NCBI RefSeq assembly: GCF_001650345.1
Contig: NZ_LVHF01000028.1
Span: forward strand, 310,001-374,000
Source: Photobacterium jeanii
GTDB taxonomy: Bacteria > Pseudomonadota > Gammaproteobacteria > Enterobacterales > Vibrionaceae
Direction: 5' to 3'
Length of the DNA stretch: 64,000 nucleotides
The notes under the pieces: model-generated
Told to the model about the DNA's origin: nothing
The model's database searches: none
What the model saw: the letters and a program-made list of their open reading frames with translations, nothing else
Program-made: the position numbers and the translations under genes
Shown: positions 1 through 9,186 of the stretch, piece after piece
How the letters are laid out: the number at the start of each line of letters is the position of its first letter
How positions within the stretch are numbered: position 1 is the first letter of the stretch

Positions 1-776
1 TCTTCGTTGATTTCATAAACAGTACCCACATTCCAACCTAGCGCGTAACCACTGGCATTTGCGTCAAGAATGTTTTCTTCAAGAAGTTGGCACTTTGTGT
101 TGCCGTTAAGTGTCGAGCAGTATTGTCCGTTAAGGTTACGATGAAGTTCACCAGTACCGTAAATAACATCCAGACCAGCACCAAAGCTTAGGCTATCGTT
201 TAAACGGTAAGAAACGGAAGCTCCTACGTTAAAACTTTTAACGCTTGTTGTACCACCAAATGCTGAGCCAGCAAAATCGTTGGTAAATGACGTGGAAGTG
301 CCAAAGTTGGAGTATGCAGATAAGCCCCATGCCCATTGGTCATTAATTGGCTGAACAAAATAGATATTAGGAACAAAAGAAGTGCCACCGATACCATCAG
401 TACCTGAAATGTCTTTAGACTTGAAGCCTATATCTGTTGGTACTGCGATGTAGCGGTTGTCTGGTGAAATAATGCCACTATGGTGAATATATTCTTCGTC
501 ATATCGAAACTGAGTTGCAGTTCCTTGTTTGATACGCACATCAGTATCAATAACGTTGAAGCCTAGAGATAGACTGCTTTTTTTAAACAGCGCCATTGCT
601 GCTGGGTTACGTGCCATAGCTGATGCGTTATCGGCAATCACTGCATCACCGGCAAATGCGCGGCCAAGACCTGTTGCTGATTGACTGTTTAACTGGAACC
701 CTGCTGCCACTGCTTGAGACGATGAAAAAGCGATCGCTGCGACGATAGCTTGATTTAACAGACGCTTCTTATTCAT
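1..776 (-). CDS. fadL: FadL/OmpP1-family outer membrane long-chain fatty acid transporter, 3' part missing
   Basis: An outer membrane beta-barrel porin that would take up long-chain fatty acids or other hydrophobic compounds. The reading frame starts at an ATG at 776 and runs off the left edge, so only about 258 N-terminal residues are visible. A signal peptide (MNKKRLLNQAIVAAIAFSSS, then a cut after AVA) is followed by GFQLNSQSATGLGRAFAGDA and an N-P-A-A motif, the typical N-terminal hatch start of the FadL/TodX family. Vibrionaceae often carry several fadL paralogues, so the gene symbol is a family-level assignment. Inverted FadR-like half-sites lie in its promoter region. Confidence 0.88.
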   Translation of the reverse strand, partial: MNKKRLLNQAIVAAIAFSSSQAVAAGFQLNSQSATGLGRAFAGDAVIADNASAMARNPAAMALFKKSSLSLGFNVIDTDVRIKQGTATQFRYDEEYIHHSGIISPDNRYIAVPTDIGFKSKDISGTDGIGGTSFVPNIYFVQPINDQWAWGLSAYSNFGTSTSFTNDFAGSAFGGTTSVKSFNVGASVSYRLNDSLSFGAGLDVIYGTGELHRNLNGQYCSTLNGNTKCQLLEENILDANASGYALGWNVGTVYEINE

Positions 777-1194
777 AGTGTTTATTTCTTTAGTAATTTA
801 TTAATAGTGCGCTAAGCGGGCGGCATTGTAGTTATCTGTTTGGAGCGATGAAATTAGACCAGTTTAATGTTGAATCTGGTGTTAAATTACGCAGGTTGTT
901 TGTTGTTTTTATATTGAAAATCACACTATTTGCATTAGGTGTATTTATGTGATGCTTGGTTGGTATTTGTTTTATTTCTAAAGTGCTGTTTCATGAAATT
1001 ATTCATTACTTTGAGGGAAGTTGGCACTTTGGGCTGCCATTGACTCTATTTTGCGAGGATTGCCATTAAATTATTGAACATTTAACTGGCTGGCGTTCGT
1101 TATATGGTTTATTTTATGCCATTAATTGATCTATGCCGAACTTACTATTGCAGGGTTGATTAAAAAATTAAATAAAAACGATAAAGGACATTCC
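777..1194. other. Intergenic region between fadL and the Nudix/PAP2 gene
   Basis: About 420 bases without a convincing gene. The left part should hold the fadL promoter (minus strand) with the FadR-like half-sites. The right part is AT-rich and should hold the promoter of the plus-strand gene starting at 1195. No terminator-like hairpin or small ORF with a good ribosome binding site was seen. Confidence 0.6.
851..887 (-). promoter_or_regulatory. Possible FadR operator half-sites upstream of fadL
   Basis: Two FadR-like half-sites, GACCAGTT (857-864) and ATCTGGT (874-880), lie 75-110 bases upstream of the fadL-like start. The FadR consensus is a palindrome built on CTGGTC/GACCAG. Each copy here matches one half well and the other half poorly, so this is suggestive only. 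Confidence 0.3.
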
Positions 1195-2673
1195 GTGTTT
1201 GCTGTGAAAAAACATATTGCGGGCATACTTGCTTGCGTCTTTTTTTTGTTATGTTCGACGATGGTTTCTGCTAATAACTCAGAGCCAGTGACTCCTGAGC
1301 GAGAGTTAGTTGGGGCGGTTTGTGTTATTCGAGCTGACAACAAAATGGTGATGTTGTCAGAAATGATCACTCGAAAGATGGCACTTCCGGGTGGATATAT
1401 AGATGGTAAAGATAGTCCTGAGCAAAGTGCTATTCGTGAAGCTTTAGAAGAAACCGGCATTGATGTTGAGATCGATCATCTCATTCAATATCGAGGTCGT
1501 GCTGCTATTTATGCATGTGTCGCGAAAAGTCCTATTTTGGTGTCGACAACCACAGACACGACAGGGTTTGCGATTGTTGAATCATCCAGTTCTGAGCATT
1601 TCGGCAAAGAGGTAAGACGGGTTTACCTTGTTGAACCAAGTGCTGTTACAGCGGAGGAGTACCGTTTTCCAAAAGATAAGCCGCGTTTAGCGAAATGGTT
1701 AGCTGAAACACCTGAGAGTGAAATTAGCTATTACTCTGATCTTAGCGAACGAGCTAACCACATGCATCAGTTCGAGCTTGAGGTGATAAAAGGTTTTCAG
1801 CAAAGCATCAAACAGATGTCACCAAGTGCTCAAGCGATGTTTGAAGCCGCGATGACTGTGTTAAACCTTCCGGGTGAAACTGTATTTATCGCTATTTTAG
1901 TTGTTGCAACAGCGGCGATGTTTGGCGTGAAAAGCCTATTGCGACTTGCCTTCGTCCTCTTGAGTGTGACTTATATTGCATCTGTTCTGAAGCTTTCTAT
2001 CGCTTCACCACGTCCCTTCTATATTATTCCTGAACTAAAACAAGCGAATGCTTACGGCTTTGGTTTTCCTAGTGGCCATACCCTAATGGCAACCGTGCTA
2101 TGGGGATTAGCTTGGTATTATCTCGCTCGTAAACGTGGGCTAAGAGTGATGTATTCATTGCTTCCCGTGGCGTTTTTATTTGCAATAGGGCAAGCCACTG
2201 CACGTGTTTGGTATGGGGTGCATTTCATCACGGATACCATTGCCAGCATTATGCTAGGCAGCGGCATGGTCGCGGTTTATATTGCTTGGTTGAATAGTGA
2301 AGATAACTCGCTAGATGAGCGTATTGTCGGCAAAGGCTTTTGGCTGATTATGGCGTTGATCGTTGGTTTAACTGCCAGTTTCTCACATGCACCTGACCAT
2401 ACGTATTTGTTTGCGGTGTTGTTAGGGGTATTACTGAGCTTGGATTACGTTGATTGGAAAGTTAGCGCCCGACAATTGTCTTACCCTAAGCAGGCGATTA
2501 GCTTTGTGGTAATTAGTGTTGGTGTGATGGCAATTGCTTCGTTGACGTTATGGGCGGCAAATCAATCCTCAATGAGCCTTGTGGTGTTAACTGTTCGTTC
2601 TATTGGTGGCTTGTTAGTCGCTATTTGGCTGACAGCAGGAACCAGTATGATTCATAAAAGGCTAAGCCGTTGA
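1195..2673 (+). CDS. Exported bifunctional Nudix hydrolase / PAP2 phosphatase fusion
   Basis: A two-domain protein of about 492 residues. A GTG start at 1195 is preferred because AAAGGA lies just upstream and the first 26 residues (VFAVKKHIAG..., ending VSA) form a signal peptide; an upstream TTG at 1126 has no such support. Residues about 37-160 are a Nudix domain with box G-x5-D-x7-REALEETGI at 67-89; the usual first glutamate is aspartate. Residues about 215-420 are a multi-helix PAP2 domain with K-x6-RP (266-274), PSGH (292-295) and R-x5-H-x3-D (337-347), the lipid phosphatase catalytic motifs. It probably dephosphorylates a membrane lipid phosphate such as undecaprenyl or phosphatidylglycerol phosphate at the periplasmic face. 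The signal peptide implies that the Nudix domain is also exported. Such fusions are known in Vibrionaceae; substrates are unknown. Confidence 0.85.
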   Translation: MFAVKKHIAGILACVFFLLCSTMVSANNSEPVTPERELVGAVCVIRADNKMVMLSEMITRKMALPGGYIDGKDSPEQSAIREALEETGIDVEIDHLIQYRGRAAIYACVAKSPILVSTTTDTTGFAIVESSSSEHFGKEVRRVYLVEPSAVTAEEYRFPKDKPRLAKWLAETPESEISYYSDLSERANHMHQFELEVIKGFQQSIKQMSPSAQAMFEAAMTVLNLPGETVFIAILVVATAAMFGVKSLLRLAFVLLSVTYIASVLKLSIASPRPFYIIPELKQANAYGFGFPSGHTLMATVLWGLAWYYLARKRGLRVMYSLLPVAFLFAIGQATARVWYGVHFITDTIASIMLGSGMVAVYIAWLNSEDNSLDERIVGKGFWLIMALIVGLTASFSHAPDHTYLFAVLLGVLLSLDYVDWKVSARQLSYPKQAISFVVISVGVMAIASLTLWAANQSSMSLVVLTVRSIGGLLVAIWLTAGTSMIHKRLSR

Positions 2674-2745
2674 GATAGGTGTCAGTGTGTGACCTTTCGA
2701 GGTGAAAATTAGCTCGGAAAACTAACATCGCTTAATCATGATGCG

Positions 2746-2776
2746 CCTCACACTTTAGTTTCCGCTGAGTGTGAGG
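2746..2776. repeat. Inverted repeat upstream of ydiJ
   Basis: CCTCACACT (2746-2754) and AGTGTGAGG (2768-2776) form a perfect 9-bp inverted repeat with a 13-base spacer between the Nudix/PAP2 stop and the ydiJ start. There is no T-tract, so a weak hairpin or a regulator site about 70-100 bases before ydiJ is more likely than an intrinsic terminator. Confidence 0.45.
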
Positions 2777-2844
2777 TACAGTGAATGAAATCATGAATTA
2801 TACCAGTGTCATAGGATTTGGCAGAAGCTGGAAAAGGGAGAGCA

Positions 2845-5800
2845 ATGTTACCTGCACTGACGACTCAGAGCAGTATCGACGCTGTCGTACTGGACTACCT
2901 GAGTGACCTCGAACAAGCTGGGTTTCAAGGCGATATTGAAACCACTTACGCAAGCCGTTTAGCGGTAGCAACGGATAACAGTGTTTATCAGCAGCTACCG
3001 CAAGCGGTGATCTTTCCTAAGCACCTCGATGATTTACAACTCATTGGTCGTATTGGCGCAACGAGTGATTATCGTAGTGTGACTTTTTCTCCTCGCGGTG
3101 GCGGCACAGGCACTAACGGTCAATCACTCACTACAGGCGTGGTGGTTGATATTTCCCGCCACATGAATCAGATCCTCGAAATTAATCCTGAGCAAGGTTG
3201 GGTCAGAGTACAAACTGGGGTGATCAAAGATCAGCTCAATGATGCACTTCGACCGTATGGTTTCTTTTTCTCCCCAGATCTTTCTACCAGTAACCGTGCT
3301 ACGGTTGGTGGGATGATCAATACTGATGCTTCAGGACAAGGATCATTAAAATACGGTAAAACGTCAGATCATGTCTTATCACTTACCGCAGTGATGGTTG
3401 ACGGTTCTGTTTTGAATACCGAGCCACTGGCAAGCGATGCGATAGCATCACTTGAGTCTCAAGATATTGCGACTCAAGCCCTACAAGCCAGTGAATCAGT
3501 TTGCCGACAACAACGACAAGCGATTGTCGATAAGTTCCCACCGCTAAACCGCTTTTTGACTGGTTACGATTTAAAGAATGTATTTGATGAGCAAATGCAG
3601 GCTTTCGATATTGCACGCCTATTGTGTGGTGCAGAAGGTTCGTTGGCCTTTATTGCGGAAGCCAAGTTAAACATTACCCCGATCCCGAAATCTCGTACAT
3701 TGGTCAACATTAAATACGACAGCTTTGATGCCGCATTACGTAATGCACCTATGATGGTGGAAGCCAATGCACTATCAGTTGAAACCGTTGATTCTCGCGT
3801 ATTGAATTTAGCTAAAAAAGACATTGTTTGGCACACGGTGAATGACTTGCTGACTGATGTACCAGGTCGAGAAATGCTTGGTATCAATATGGTGGAGTTT
3901 GCCAATCAATCTGAGCAAGAAAACCAGATCCAAGTAGATGACTTGTGTGCGCGTTTAGACAAATTGATTGCGAATGGCGAGAACGGAATCATTGGCTATC
4001 AGGTTTGTAACGAACTGGCGAGTATTCAGAAAATTTACGCAATGCGTAAAAAAGCCGTGGGCTTATTAGGGGCCGCGAAAGGGGCGAAAAAACCTATCGC
4101 TTTTGCCGAAGATACATGTGTGCCACCTGAGCATTTGGCAGATTTCATTGCTGAGTTTCGAGCCTTACTTGACGCGAAACAGTTGGATTACGGCATGTTT
4201 GGTCACGTGGATGCTGGGGTATTACACGTTCGTCCCGCGTTGGATATGTGCGATCCGCAACAAGAACTACTGATGAAAGAAATTTCAGATCAGGTAGTAG
4301 CGCTGGTTGCCAAATATGGCGGTTTAATGTGGGGGGAACACGGTAAAGGTTTCCGCTCTGAATACGGTCCTGAGTTTTTTGGCGAAGGGTTATTTACTGA
4401 GTTGCGTCGTATTAAAGCGGCGTTTGATCCTGACAATCGCATGAACCCGGGTAAGATCTGTACCCCACTTGAAAGTGATGCTGAATTGGTTAAGGTCGAT
4501 TCGGTAAAACGTGGCTACTTTGATCGTCAAATCCCAGTTCAAACGCGAGATAGCTTTAAACAGGCGATGGAATGTAATGGTAACGGTTTGTGTTTTAACT
4601 ACGACACCAGCTCACCTATGTGTCCATCAATGAAGATTTCGGCCGATCGCCGCCACTCACCGAAGGGCAGGGCTGGGCTCGTACGCGAATGGCTGCGCCA
4701 GCTCGCTGAGCAAGGCGTTGATCCACTAGCGCTTGAACAGAAATTATTAACCTCGAATCCATCGTTGAAACAAATTATTGATCGTTTGAGGAATACTTAC
4801 GGCAGTAATAAGCAAGCTTACGACTATTCTCACGAAGTTATGGAAGCCATGAACGGTTGCCTAGCGTGTAAAGCTTGTGCGAGTCAATGCCCAATTAAAG
4901 TGGATGTGCCGAGCTTCCGCGCTCGATTTATGCATATGTACTACAGCCGCTATCAACGCCCCGCTAAGGATTACTTAGTAGCGCACGTTGAAAGTTATCT
5001 GCCGCTAATGGCGAAAGCACCCAAAATGTTCAATGCCGTGATGCGCCCTCAATGGTCTAAATCATTAACAGCCAACACCATTGGCTATGTTGATATGCCA
5101 TTATTGTCGGTACCGACCTTGTTTGAGCGTCTCGATGGTCATCAAGCCACTCGGTTTGATTTAACTTGGTTGCAAGCGTTATCAGCGCAAGAACGTCAGC
5201 AGTATGTATTGATTGTCCAAGACCCATTTACCAGTTTTTACGATGCAGATGTGGTGAGCGACTTTGTATTGTTAGCTGAAAAATTAGGTAAGAAACCTGT
5301 GATTGTGCCATTTAAACCTAATGGCAAAGCGCAGCATGTAAAAGGCTTCTTGCGTCAATTTGCCAGTACGGCACGAAACACGGCGGAGTTTTTGAACCAA
5401 CTCGCGCAGCTTAATATTCCGCTGGTGGGCGTTGATCCTGCGTTAGTGCTTTGCTATCGCGATGAATACAACGAAATCTTGGCTGATAAACGAGGCGATT
5501 TTACCGTGCTGACGGCACATGAATGGTTGCTACCATTATTGGTTGAGTTTCCTGCGATGCAAAGGGGCAATAGTGAGCCGTGGTACTTGTTCGCTCACTG
5601 TACTGAAAAGACCAAACTCCCGAATGCTGAAAAAGAGTGGGGCGCAATTTTTACCCACTTTGGTGCTGTGCTGGAGAGTGTACCTGTTGGGTGCTGTGGT
5701 ATGGCGGGGACTTTTGGGCATGAAAAAGACAAGCTTGAAATGTCGAAGGGGGTGTATGAACTTAGCTGGCAACAAAATCTGGCTAAGCGAGATACCGAGC

Positions 5801-5907
5801 GCTGCTTGGCGACAGGTTATTCTTGTCGAAGCCAAGTGAAGCGATTGGAGCATTATAAGTTGAAGCATCCAGTGCAAGCTTTACTGCAGGTTTTATATGC
5901 AGTTTAA
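2845..5907 (+). CDS. ydiJ: YdiJ-family FAD/Fe-S D-2-hydroxyacid dehydrogenase
   Basis: A large flavoprotein of 1020 residues, close to the 1018 of E. coli YdiJ. The ATG at 2845 follows AGGGAG by 4 bases; the TTG at 2818 is less likely. The N-terminal half has a PCMH-type FAD-binding domain (SPRGGGTGTNGQSL, then STSNRATVGGMINTDASGQG) and an FAD-oxidase C-terminal domain (GHVDAGVLHVRP, GEHGKGFRSEY). The second half has cysteine motifs of an Fe-S module (NGCLACKACASQCP) and CCG-type heterodisulfide-reductase-like motifs near the end (VGCCGMAGTFGHE). The family oxidises D-2-hydroxyacids; the E. coli protein has been linked to D-2-hydroxyglutarate. Electrons would pass to a membrane or soluble acceptor. 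It appears monocistronic. Confidence 0.9.
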   Translation: MLPALTTQSSIDAVVLDYLSDLEQAGFQGDIETTYASRLAVATDNSVYQQLPQAVIFPKHLDDLQLIGRIGATSDYRSVTFSPRGGGTGTNGQSLTTGVVVDISRHMNQILEINPEQGWVRVQTGVIKDQLNDALRPYGFFFSPDLSTSNRATVGGMINTDASGQGSLKYGKTSDHVLSLTAVMVDGSVLNTEPLASDAIASLESQDIATQALQASESVCRQQRQAIVDKFPPLNRFLTGYDLKNVFDEQMQAFDIARLLCGAEGSLAFIAEAKLNITPIPKSRTLVNIKYDSFDAALRNAPMMVEANALSVETVDSRVLNLAKKDIVWHTVNDLLTDVPGREMLGINMVEFANQSEQENQIQVDDLCARLDKLIANGENGIIGYQVCNELASIQKIYAMRKKAVGLLGAAKGAKKPIAFAEDTCVPPEHLADFIAEFRALLDAKQLDYGMFGHVDAGVLHVRPALDMCDPQQELLMKEISDQVVALVAKYGGLMWGEHGKGFRSEYGPEFFGEGLFTELRRIKAAFDPDNRMNPGKICTPLESDAELVKVDSVKRGYFDRQIPVQTRDSFKQAMECNGNGLCFNYDTSSPMCPSMKISADRRHSPKGRAGLVREWLRQLAEQGVDPLALEQKLLTSNPSLKQIIDRLRNTYGSNKQAYDYSHEVMEAMNGCLACKACASQCPIKVDVPSFRARFMHMYYSRYQRPAKDYLVAHVESYLPLMAKAPKMFNAVMRPQWSKSLTANTIGYVDMPLLSVPTLFERLDGHQATRFDLTWLQALSAQERQQYVLIVQDPFTSFYDADVVSDFVLLAEKLGKKPVIVPFKPNGKAQHVKGFLRQFASTARNTAEFLNQLAQLNIPLVGVDPALVLCYRDEYNEILADKRGDFTVLTAHEWLLPLLVEFPAMQRGNSEPWYLFAHCTEKTKLPNAEKEWGAIFTHFGAVLESVPVGCCGMAGTFGHEKDKLEMSKGVYELSWQQNLAKRDTERCLATGYSCRSQVKRLEHYKLKHPVQALLQVLYAV

Positions 5908-5961
5908 GCTAGCTCTTTTACTCATTTAAAAGCTATATAGATCCAACTGTAATGAGCTAAA

Positions 5962-5995
5962 AAAGCCGCATTATTGACTTAATGCGGCTTTGTTG
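5962..5995. terminator. Bidirectional intrinsic terminator between ydiJ and aqpZ
   Basis: AAAGCCGCATTA (5962-5973) pairs with TAATGCGGCTTT (5980-5991) around a 6-base loop. T-rich sequence flanks both sides, and the site separates convergent genes. Confidence 0.85.
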
Positions 5996-6024
5996 TTTTT
6001 ACAGCGGTTTGTTTTAAAAGGGAA

Positions 6025-6720
6025 TTAATCATCGTCTTGCGGGCTTAACCAGCGGTAGACAATGCCCGCTACTAGTGCGCCCAACAGTGGTGCTAGCCAG
6101 AATAACCACAGCTGAGCCACAGCCCAATCGCCGACCATGAGTGCAGGGCCTGTACTGCGAGCAGGGTTTACTGAGGTATTAGTTACAGGAATACTGATTA
6201 GGTGAATGAGTGTCAATGCTAAACCGATGGCTAAGCCCGCCATTGCGGGTGTTGCCAGTTTATGCGTCGCCCCAAGGATGACAATCAAGAACATAAAGGT
6301 CATTACAAACTCGGTGACAAAGCCTGACATTAAAGTGTAGCCGCCCGGAGAATGCTCACCGTAACCGTTTGATGCTAATCCGCCAGCAAGCTCAAAACCT
6401 GCTTGACCGCTGGCAATAATATAGAGCACAAATGCGCCGACAATAGCGCCCAGCACCTGTGCTAAGATATAAGGCACGACATCAGCGGCAGGGAATCGTC
6501 CGCCAGACCATAGTCCTACCGTTACCGCTGGGTTTAAGTGGCAGCCAGAAATATGACCAATCGCGTAAGCCATGGTGACAACAGTTAAACCAAACGCAAG
6601 TGAAACACCTAATAAGCCGATACCGACTTCAGGAAAAGCGGCGGCAAGTACCGCACTGCCACATCCTCCGAGCACTAACCAAAAGGTGCCAATAAACTCC
6701 GCGACAAGTTTTTTAAACAT
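6025..6720 (-). CDS. aqpZ: Aquaporin Z water channel
   Basis: An inner membrane water channel of 231 residues, the usual AqpZ length. Both signature loops are present: HLNPAVTVG (first NPA) and [10 protein letters not shown] (second NPA, followed by the selectivity-filter arginine). Six hydrophobic segments are visible. It starts [20 protein letters not shown], typical of AqpZ, at an ATG preceded by AGAGGGAT. It mediates rapid water flux during osmotic change. It is transcribed toward ydiJ, with a shared terminator. The LysR gene upstream is on the same strand but separated by about 165 bases with a hairpin, so co-transcription is uncertain. Confidence 0.95.
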   Translation of the reverse strand: MFKKLVAEFIGTFWLVLGGCGSAVLAAAFPEVGIGLLGVSLAFGLTVVTMAYAIGHISGCHLNPAVTVGLWSGGRFPAADVVPYILAQVLGAIVGAFVLYIIASGQAGFELAGGLASNGYGEHSPGGYTLMSGFVTEFVMTFMFLIVILGATHKLATPAMAGLAIGLALTLIHLISIPVTNTSVNPARSTGPALMVGDWAVAQLWLFWLAPLLGALVAGIVYRWLSPQDDD

Positions 6721-6822
6721 AAGTCATCCCTCTTAAAATAGCTTTGCGAATCATGAGCGTTACATTTTGTTTTTATTTGGGTGTATACGCATTAATTGGA
6801 AAAGTATGGAAGGGAAGCGTGG

Positions 6823-6856
6823 TTAGTGACTGTGTCATCTTAGAGACAGTCACTAA
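6823..6856. repeat. 11-bp inverted repeat between the lysR gene and aqpZ
   Basis: TTAGTGACTGT (6823-6833) and ACAGTCACTAA (6846-6856) are perfect inverted copies with a 12-base loop. It lies just after the lysR stop (minus strand) and about 100-135 bases before the aqpZ start. The lack of a T-tract makes a strong intrinsic terminator unlikely; it may be an mRNA 3' stem or an operator for aqpZ. Confidence 0.5.
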
Positions 6857-6885
6857 GTTGGGAACAGGAGTCGTTGCCTCAGTGG

Positions 6886-7779
6886 TTAAGTGTTGTAGCC
6901 AGAATTGTCGAGTAGGTAATCTTCTAGCTGATCAGATAACCATTGCACGACAGCGCCACGTCGTGACTCGTTTTCGACAATTTCACCATAAGGTTGCCAG
7001 CTCATGGCGCGGTTATGTTTGATCACTTTGACGGAACCATCTCGCAGCCGATCTTTGATCAAGATATCCGGTACGTTTGACCAGCCCGTGCCATCAACCA
7101 CTGAATTACGTAAGTATTCGTAGAATGCTAAGGCAATGTAGTTGGTTGATTTGGGCTCTACTGGTTTAAGGCTTTCATCATCAATATAAGCGAGTGCGAT
7201 TTCGGTGTAGCGCTCTAAATCAGCGCTGTGTACTTTGCGTAACTGGCTCAGCGGGTGATCTTTATGAGCGACCGACATCATGCGAATCTGTCCTAAATCG
7301 ACGTGATGTAATCGAGGTAGGCGATGGTTGGCGGGGAGTAAGCCGTAAGCGACATCGACAATGTTTTGCTCGACTAAGTCTTCGAGTTCAGGTGGTGGCG
7401 CAACATAAACTGACAAGCTGGTTTTTGGGAAAGTCTTTTTCAGTTGTTTTATTAACTCGCGCCATAAATGTTCAGGAAGAGCATCATCGCGGGCAATGCG
7501 AATGGCAGATTCAACCCCATCAATATGTTGTTGGCATTTGGTTTGGATCTCATTGGCAATTTGAGTTAACCGTTTACAGTCAGTCGCGACGGTTTCGCCT
7601 ATGTCGGTTAGCAAAATTCGATTACCCGTTCGGGTTAATAGTTTTACGCCTAAATCATCTTCTAATGCACTCAGTGCCGCACTGACTGTGGTGCGGCTCT
7701 TACCCAGTTTTCGTGCTGCTTCGCTGATCGAGCCAGTTTGGCTGGCGTGTAAAAACATCTCGATTTGGGAAATCTTCAT
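6886..7779 (-). CDS. LysR-family transcriptional regulator
   Basis: A 297-residue protein with an N-terminal winged helix-turn-helix (MKISQIEMFLHASQTGSISE, then ARKLGKSRTTVSAALSALEDDL, residues 1-60) and a C-terminal effector-binding domain. LysR regulators control neighbouring or divergent genes in response to a small molecule. Likely targets here are the divergent cation transporter at 7937 or the downstream aqpZ, but nothing in the sequence decides between them. The specific LysR subfamily was not recognised. Confidence 0.85.
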   Translation of the reverse strand: MKISQIEMFLHASQTGSISEAARKLGKSRTTVSAALSALEDDLGVKLLTRTGNRILLTDIGETVATDCKRLTQIANEIQTKCQQHIDGVESAIRIARDDALPEHLWRELIKQLKKTFPKTSLSVYVAPPPELEDLVEQNIVDVAYGLLPANHRLPRLHHVDLGQIRMMSVAHKDHPLSQLRKVHSADLERYTEIALAYIDDESLKPVEPKSTNYIALAFYEYLRNSVVDGTGWSNVPDILIKDRLRDGSVKVIKHNRAMSWQPYGEIVENESRRGAVVQWLSDQLEDYLLDNSGYNT

Positions 7780-7936
7780 AACGGCTCTTCGTAAAAGTAA
7801 AGCTCAAGATAAGTTCTAGCGACGAAAAAATTGTCGCTCAGAGATTATAGCAATCTTTGTAGCTGCGTTATTATGGCTTTGCTTACAAAATTTGAAGGTT
7901 ATATCGACGAAAATAACGTCGATTATTGAGGTTTAT

Positions 7937-8617
7937 ATGTCATGCAATACAAGGTTAGAGCGTAAGTTACTCCAGTTCTCAACGTTTTCTTCGTTTCTTT
8001 TTGCCATGATGGGCATCGGACTGGGACTATGGATTGGCTCGCTTGTGATCGTTTTTGATGGTGCTTATTCCTTTGTCAGTTTGGCGTTAACCCTTGTCTC
8101 ACTTGGGGCGGCGGCATACTTGCACAGCGATAAGCATCAGCACAGCGAAGCCAAGGCGATTACCATTGAATCAAGCGTTATTGCCTTTAAAGGATTGGCG
8201 ATTACCGTCATGTGTTTAGTGTCGTTTTACTCTGCGGTAACCGCAATATTAGAAGGTGGCCGTGATATCAACACGGGTGTGGCGCTGATTTTTGGTGTGA
8301 TAAACGTGATTGGTTGTTTTATTAACTACAAAGTGATGGCGGTATACAGCGTTAAAGCGGATTCTGCGCTGGTGGATGCCGAATCTAAGCAATGGTTGAT
8401 GGATACCGTGATCAGTGGTGCGGTTATGTTAGGTTTTACCATTGCCAGTATCTTGATGATGACATCGTACGCGCACTTGGCACCTTATGCAGACCCTCTA
8501 ATGGTCGTTATCGCATCAGTCTATTTTGTGGTAGTGCCACTGAAAATGACTTGGGGGGCAGTCAAGCAACTTCAAGCAGTAAAATTAACTCCGGCATCTA
8601 TTAGCTCAAACAGCTAA
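7937..8617 (+). CDS. Cation diffusion facilitator-like cation transporter
   Basis: An inner membrane protein of about 226 residues; the ATG at 7937 has TGAGG five bases upstream. Six hydrophobic segments are visible. Segment 2 has GSLVIVFDGAYSFVSLALTL, like the metal-binding TM2 of CDF proteins (an acidic residue beside the D..hS pattern), and DTVISG in the second half resembles the TM5 motif. A histidine-rich loop (LHSDKHQHSEAKA) follows TM3. The C-terminal cytoplasmic domain of typical CDF exporters is missing or very short, as in the small CDF-like group. It probably exports a divalent metal. It is divergent from the LysR gene, which may regulate it. Confidence 0.72.
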   Translation: MSCNTRLERKLLQFSTFSSFLFAMMGIGLGLWIGSLVIVFDGAYSFVSLALTLVSLGAAAYLHSDKHQHSEAKAITIESSVIAFKGLAITVMCLVSFYSAVTAILEGGRDINTGVALIFGVINVIGCFINYKVMAVYSVKADSALVDAESKQWLMDTVISGAVMLGFTIASILMMTSYAHLAPYADPLMVVIASVYFVVVPLKMTWGAVKQLQAVKLTPASISSNS

Positions 8618-8633
8618 TGCGATTACCAGATAC

Positions 8634-8665
8634 AAAAAAGATGATGCCTTGGCATCATCTTTTTT
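8634..8665. terminator. Bidirectional terminator
   Basis: AAAAAAGATGATGCC (8634-8648) pairs with GGCATCATCTTTTTT (8651-8665), with A and T tracts at the two ends. It separates the cation transporter from the convergent NYN gene. The loop as drawn is only 2 bases, so the top pairs probably open. Confidence 0.8.
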
Positions 8666-8706
8666 TATGGAAATCGTTTGAAATCTGTCGCGTAAAATCA
8701 GTGCGA

Positions 8707-9186
8707 CTACTTACCTAACAAAAGAGTTTGTTCGATTTCACGATAGAAATTCGCGGTCTGTTGTAGTGAAGCCGCTGTTAAACCAGGTACGCCGTATATT
8801 TCAACATCGACACCGTATTTGGCCTGCACTTTATCAACCAAGAGATCGAAATCACCGTCACCTGATAGCAGTATCACGCGGTCAACATCAGGGGCATGTT
8901 CGAGAACATCGAGGGTAATGCCCACATCCCAATCGCCTTTGGCTGAGCCATCGCTGCGTTGAATGAAAGGCTTGAGTTTTACCTCAAAACCGATGGCGCG
9001 CAGAATATTTTGGAACTGGCGCTGTTTTTCGTCCCCACGGTGAATGGCGTAAGCGTAAGCCGCAATAACTTCACGTCCTTGCGTGGCTTCAGCCCAGAAT
9101 GCATTGTAATCAAAATTGCAGTGATACTTTTCTTTAACCGTGTAATAGATGTTTTGAACATCGACAAAAATAGCGACTTTTTCCAC
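8707..9186 (-). CDS. NYN-domain (LabA/DUF88-like, PIN-fold) protein
   Basis: A 159-residue protein that is one complete NYN domain, a PIN-like fold of putative metal-dependent ribonucleases. The conserved acidic residues are visible: VAIFVDVQNIYY at the start, KGDWDVGITLDVL in the middle and VILLSGDGDFDLLVDKV later. It resembles the stand-alone LabA/DUF88 proteins of bacteria. The RNA target is unknown. It is a single gene with the terminator for its convergent neighbour just downstream. Confidence 0.85.
   Translation of the reverse strand: MEKVAIFVDVQNIYYTVKEKYHCNFDYNAFWAEATQGREVIAAYAYAIHRGDEKQRQFQNILRAIGFEVKLKPFIQRSDGSAKGDWDVGITLDVLEHAPDVDRVILLSGDGDFDLLVDKVQAKYGVDVEIYGVPGLTAASLQQTANFYREIEQTLLLGK

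Noticed and set aside
6744..7022. A 92-codon plus-strand frame opposite the lysR end and the aqpZ upstream region
   Set aside because: It overlaps the LysR gene and the inverted repeat, and has no ribosome binding site or family.
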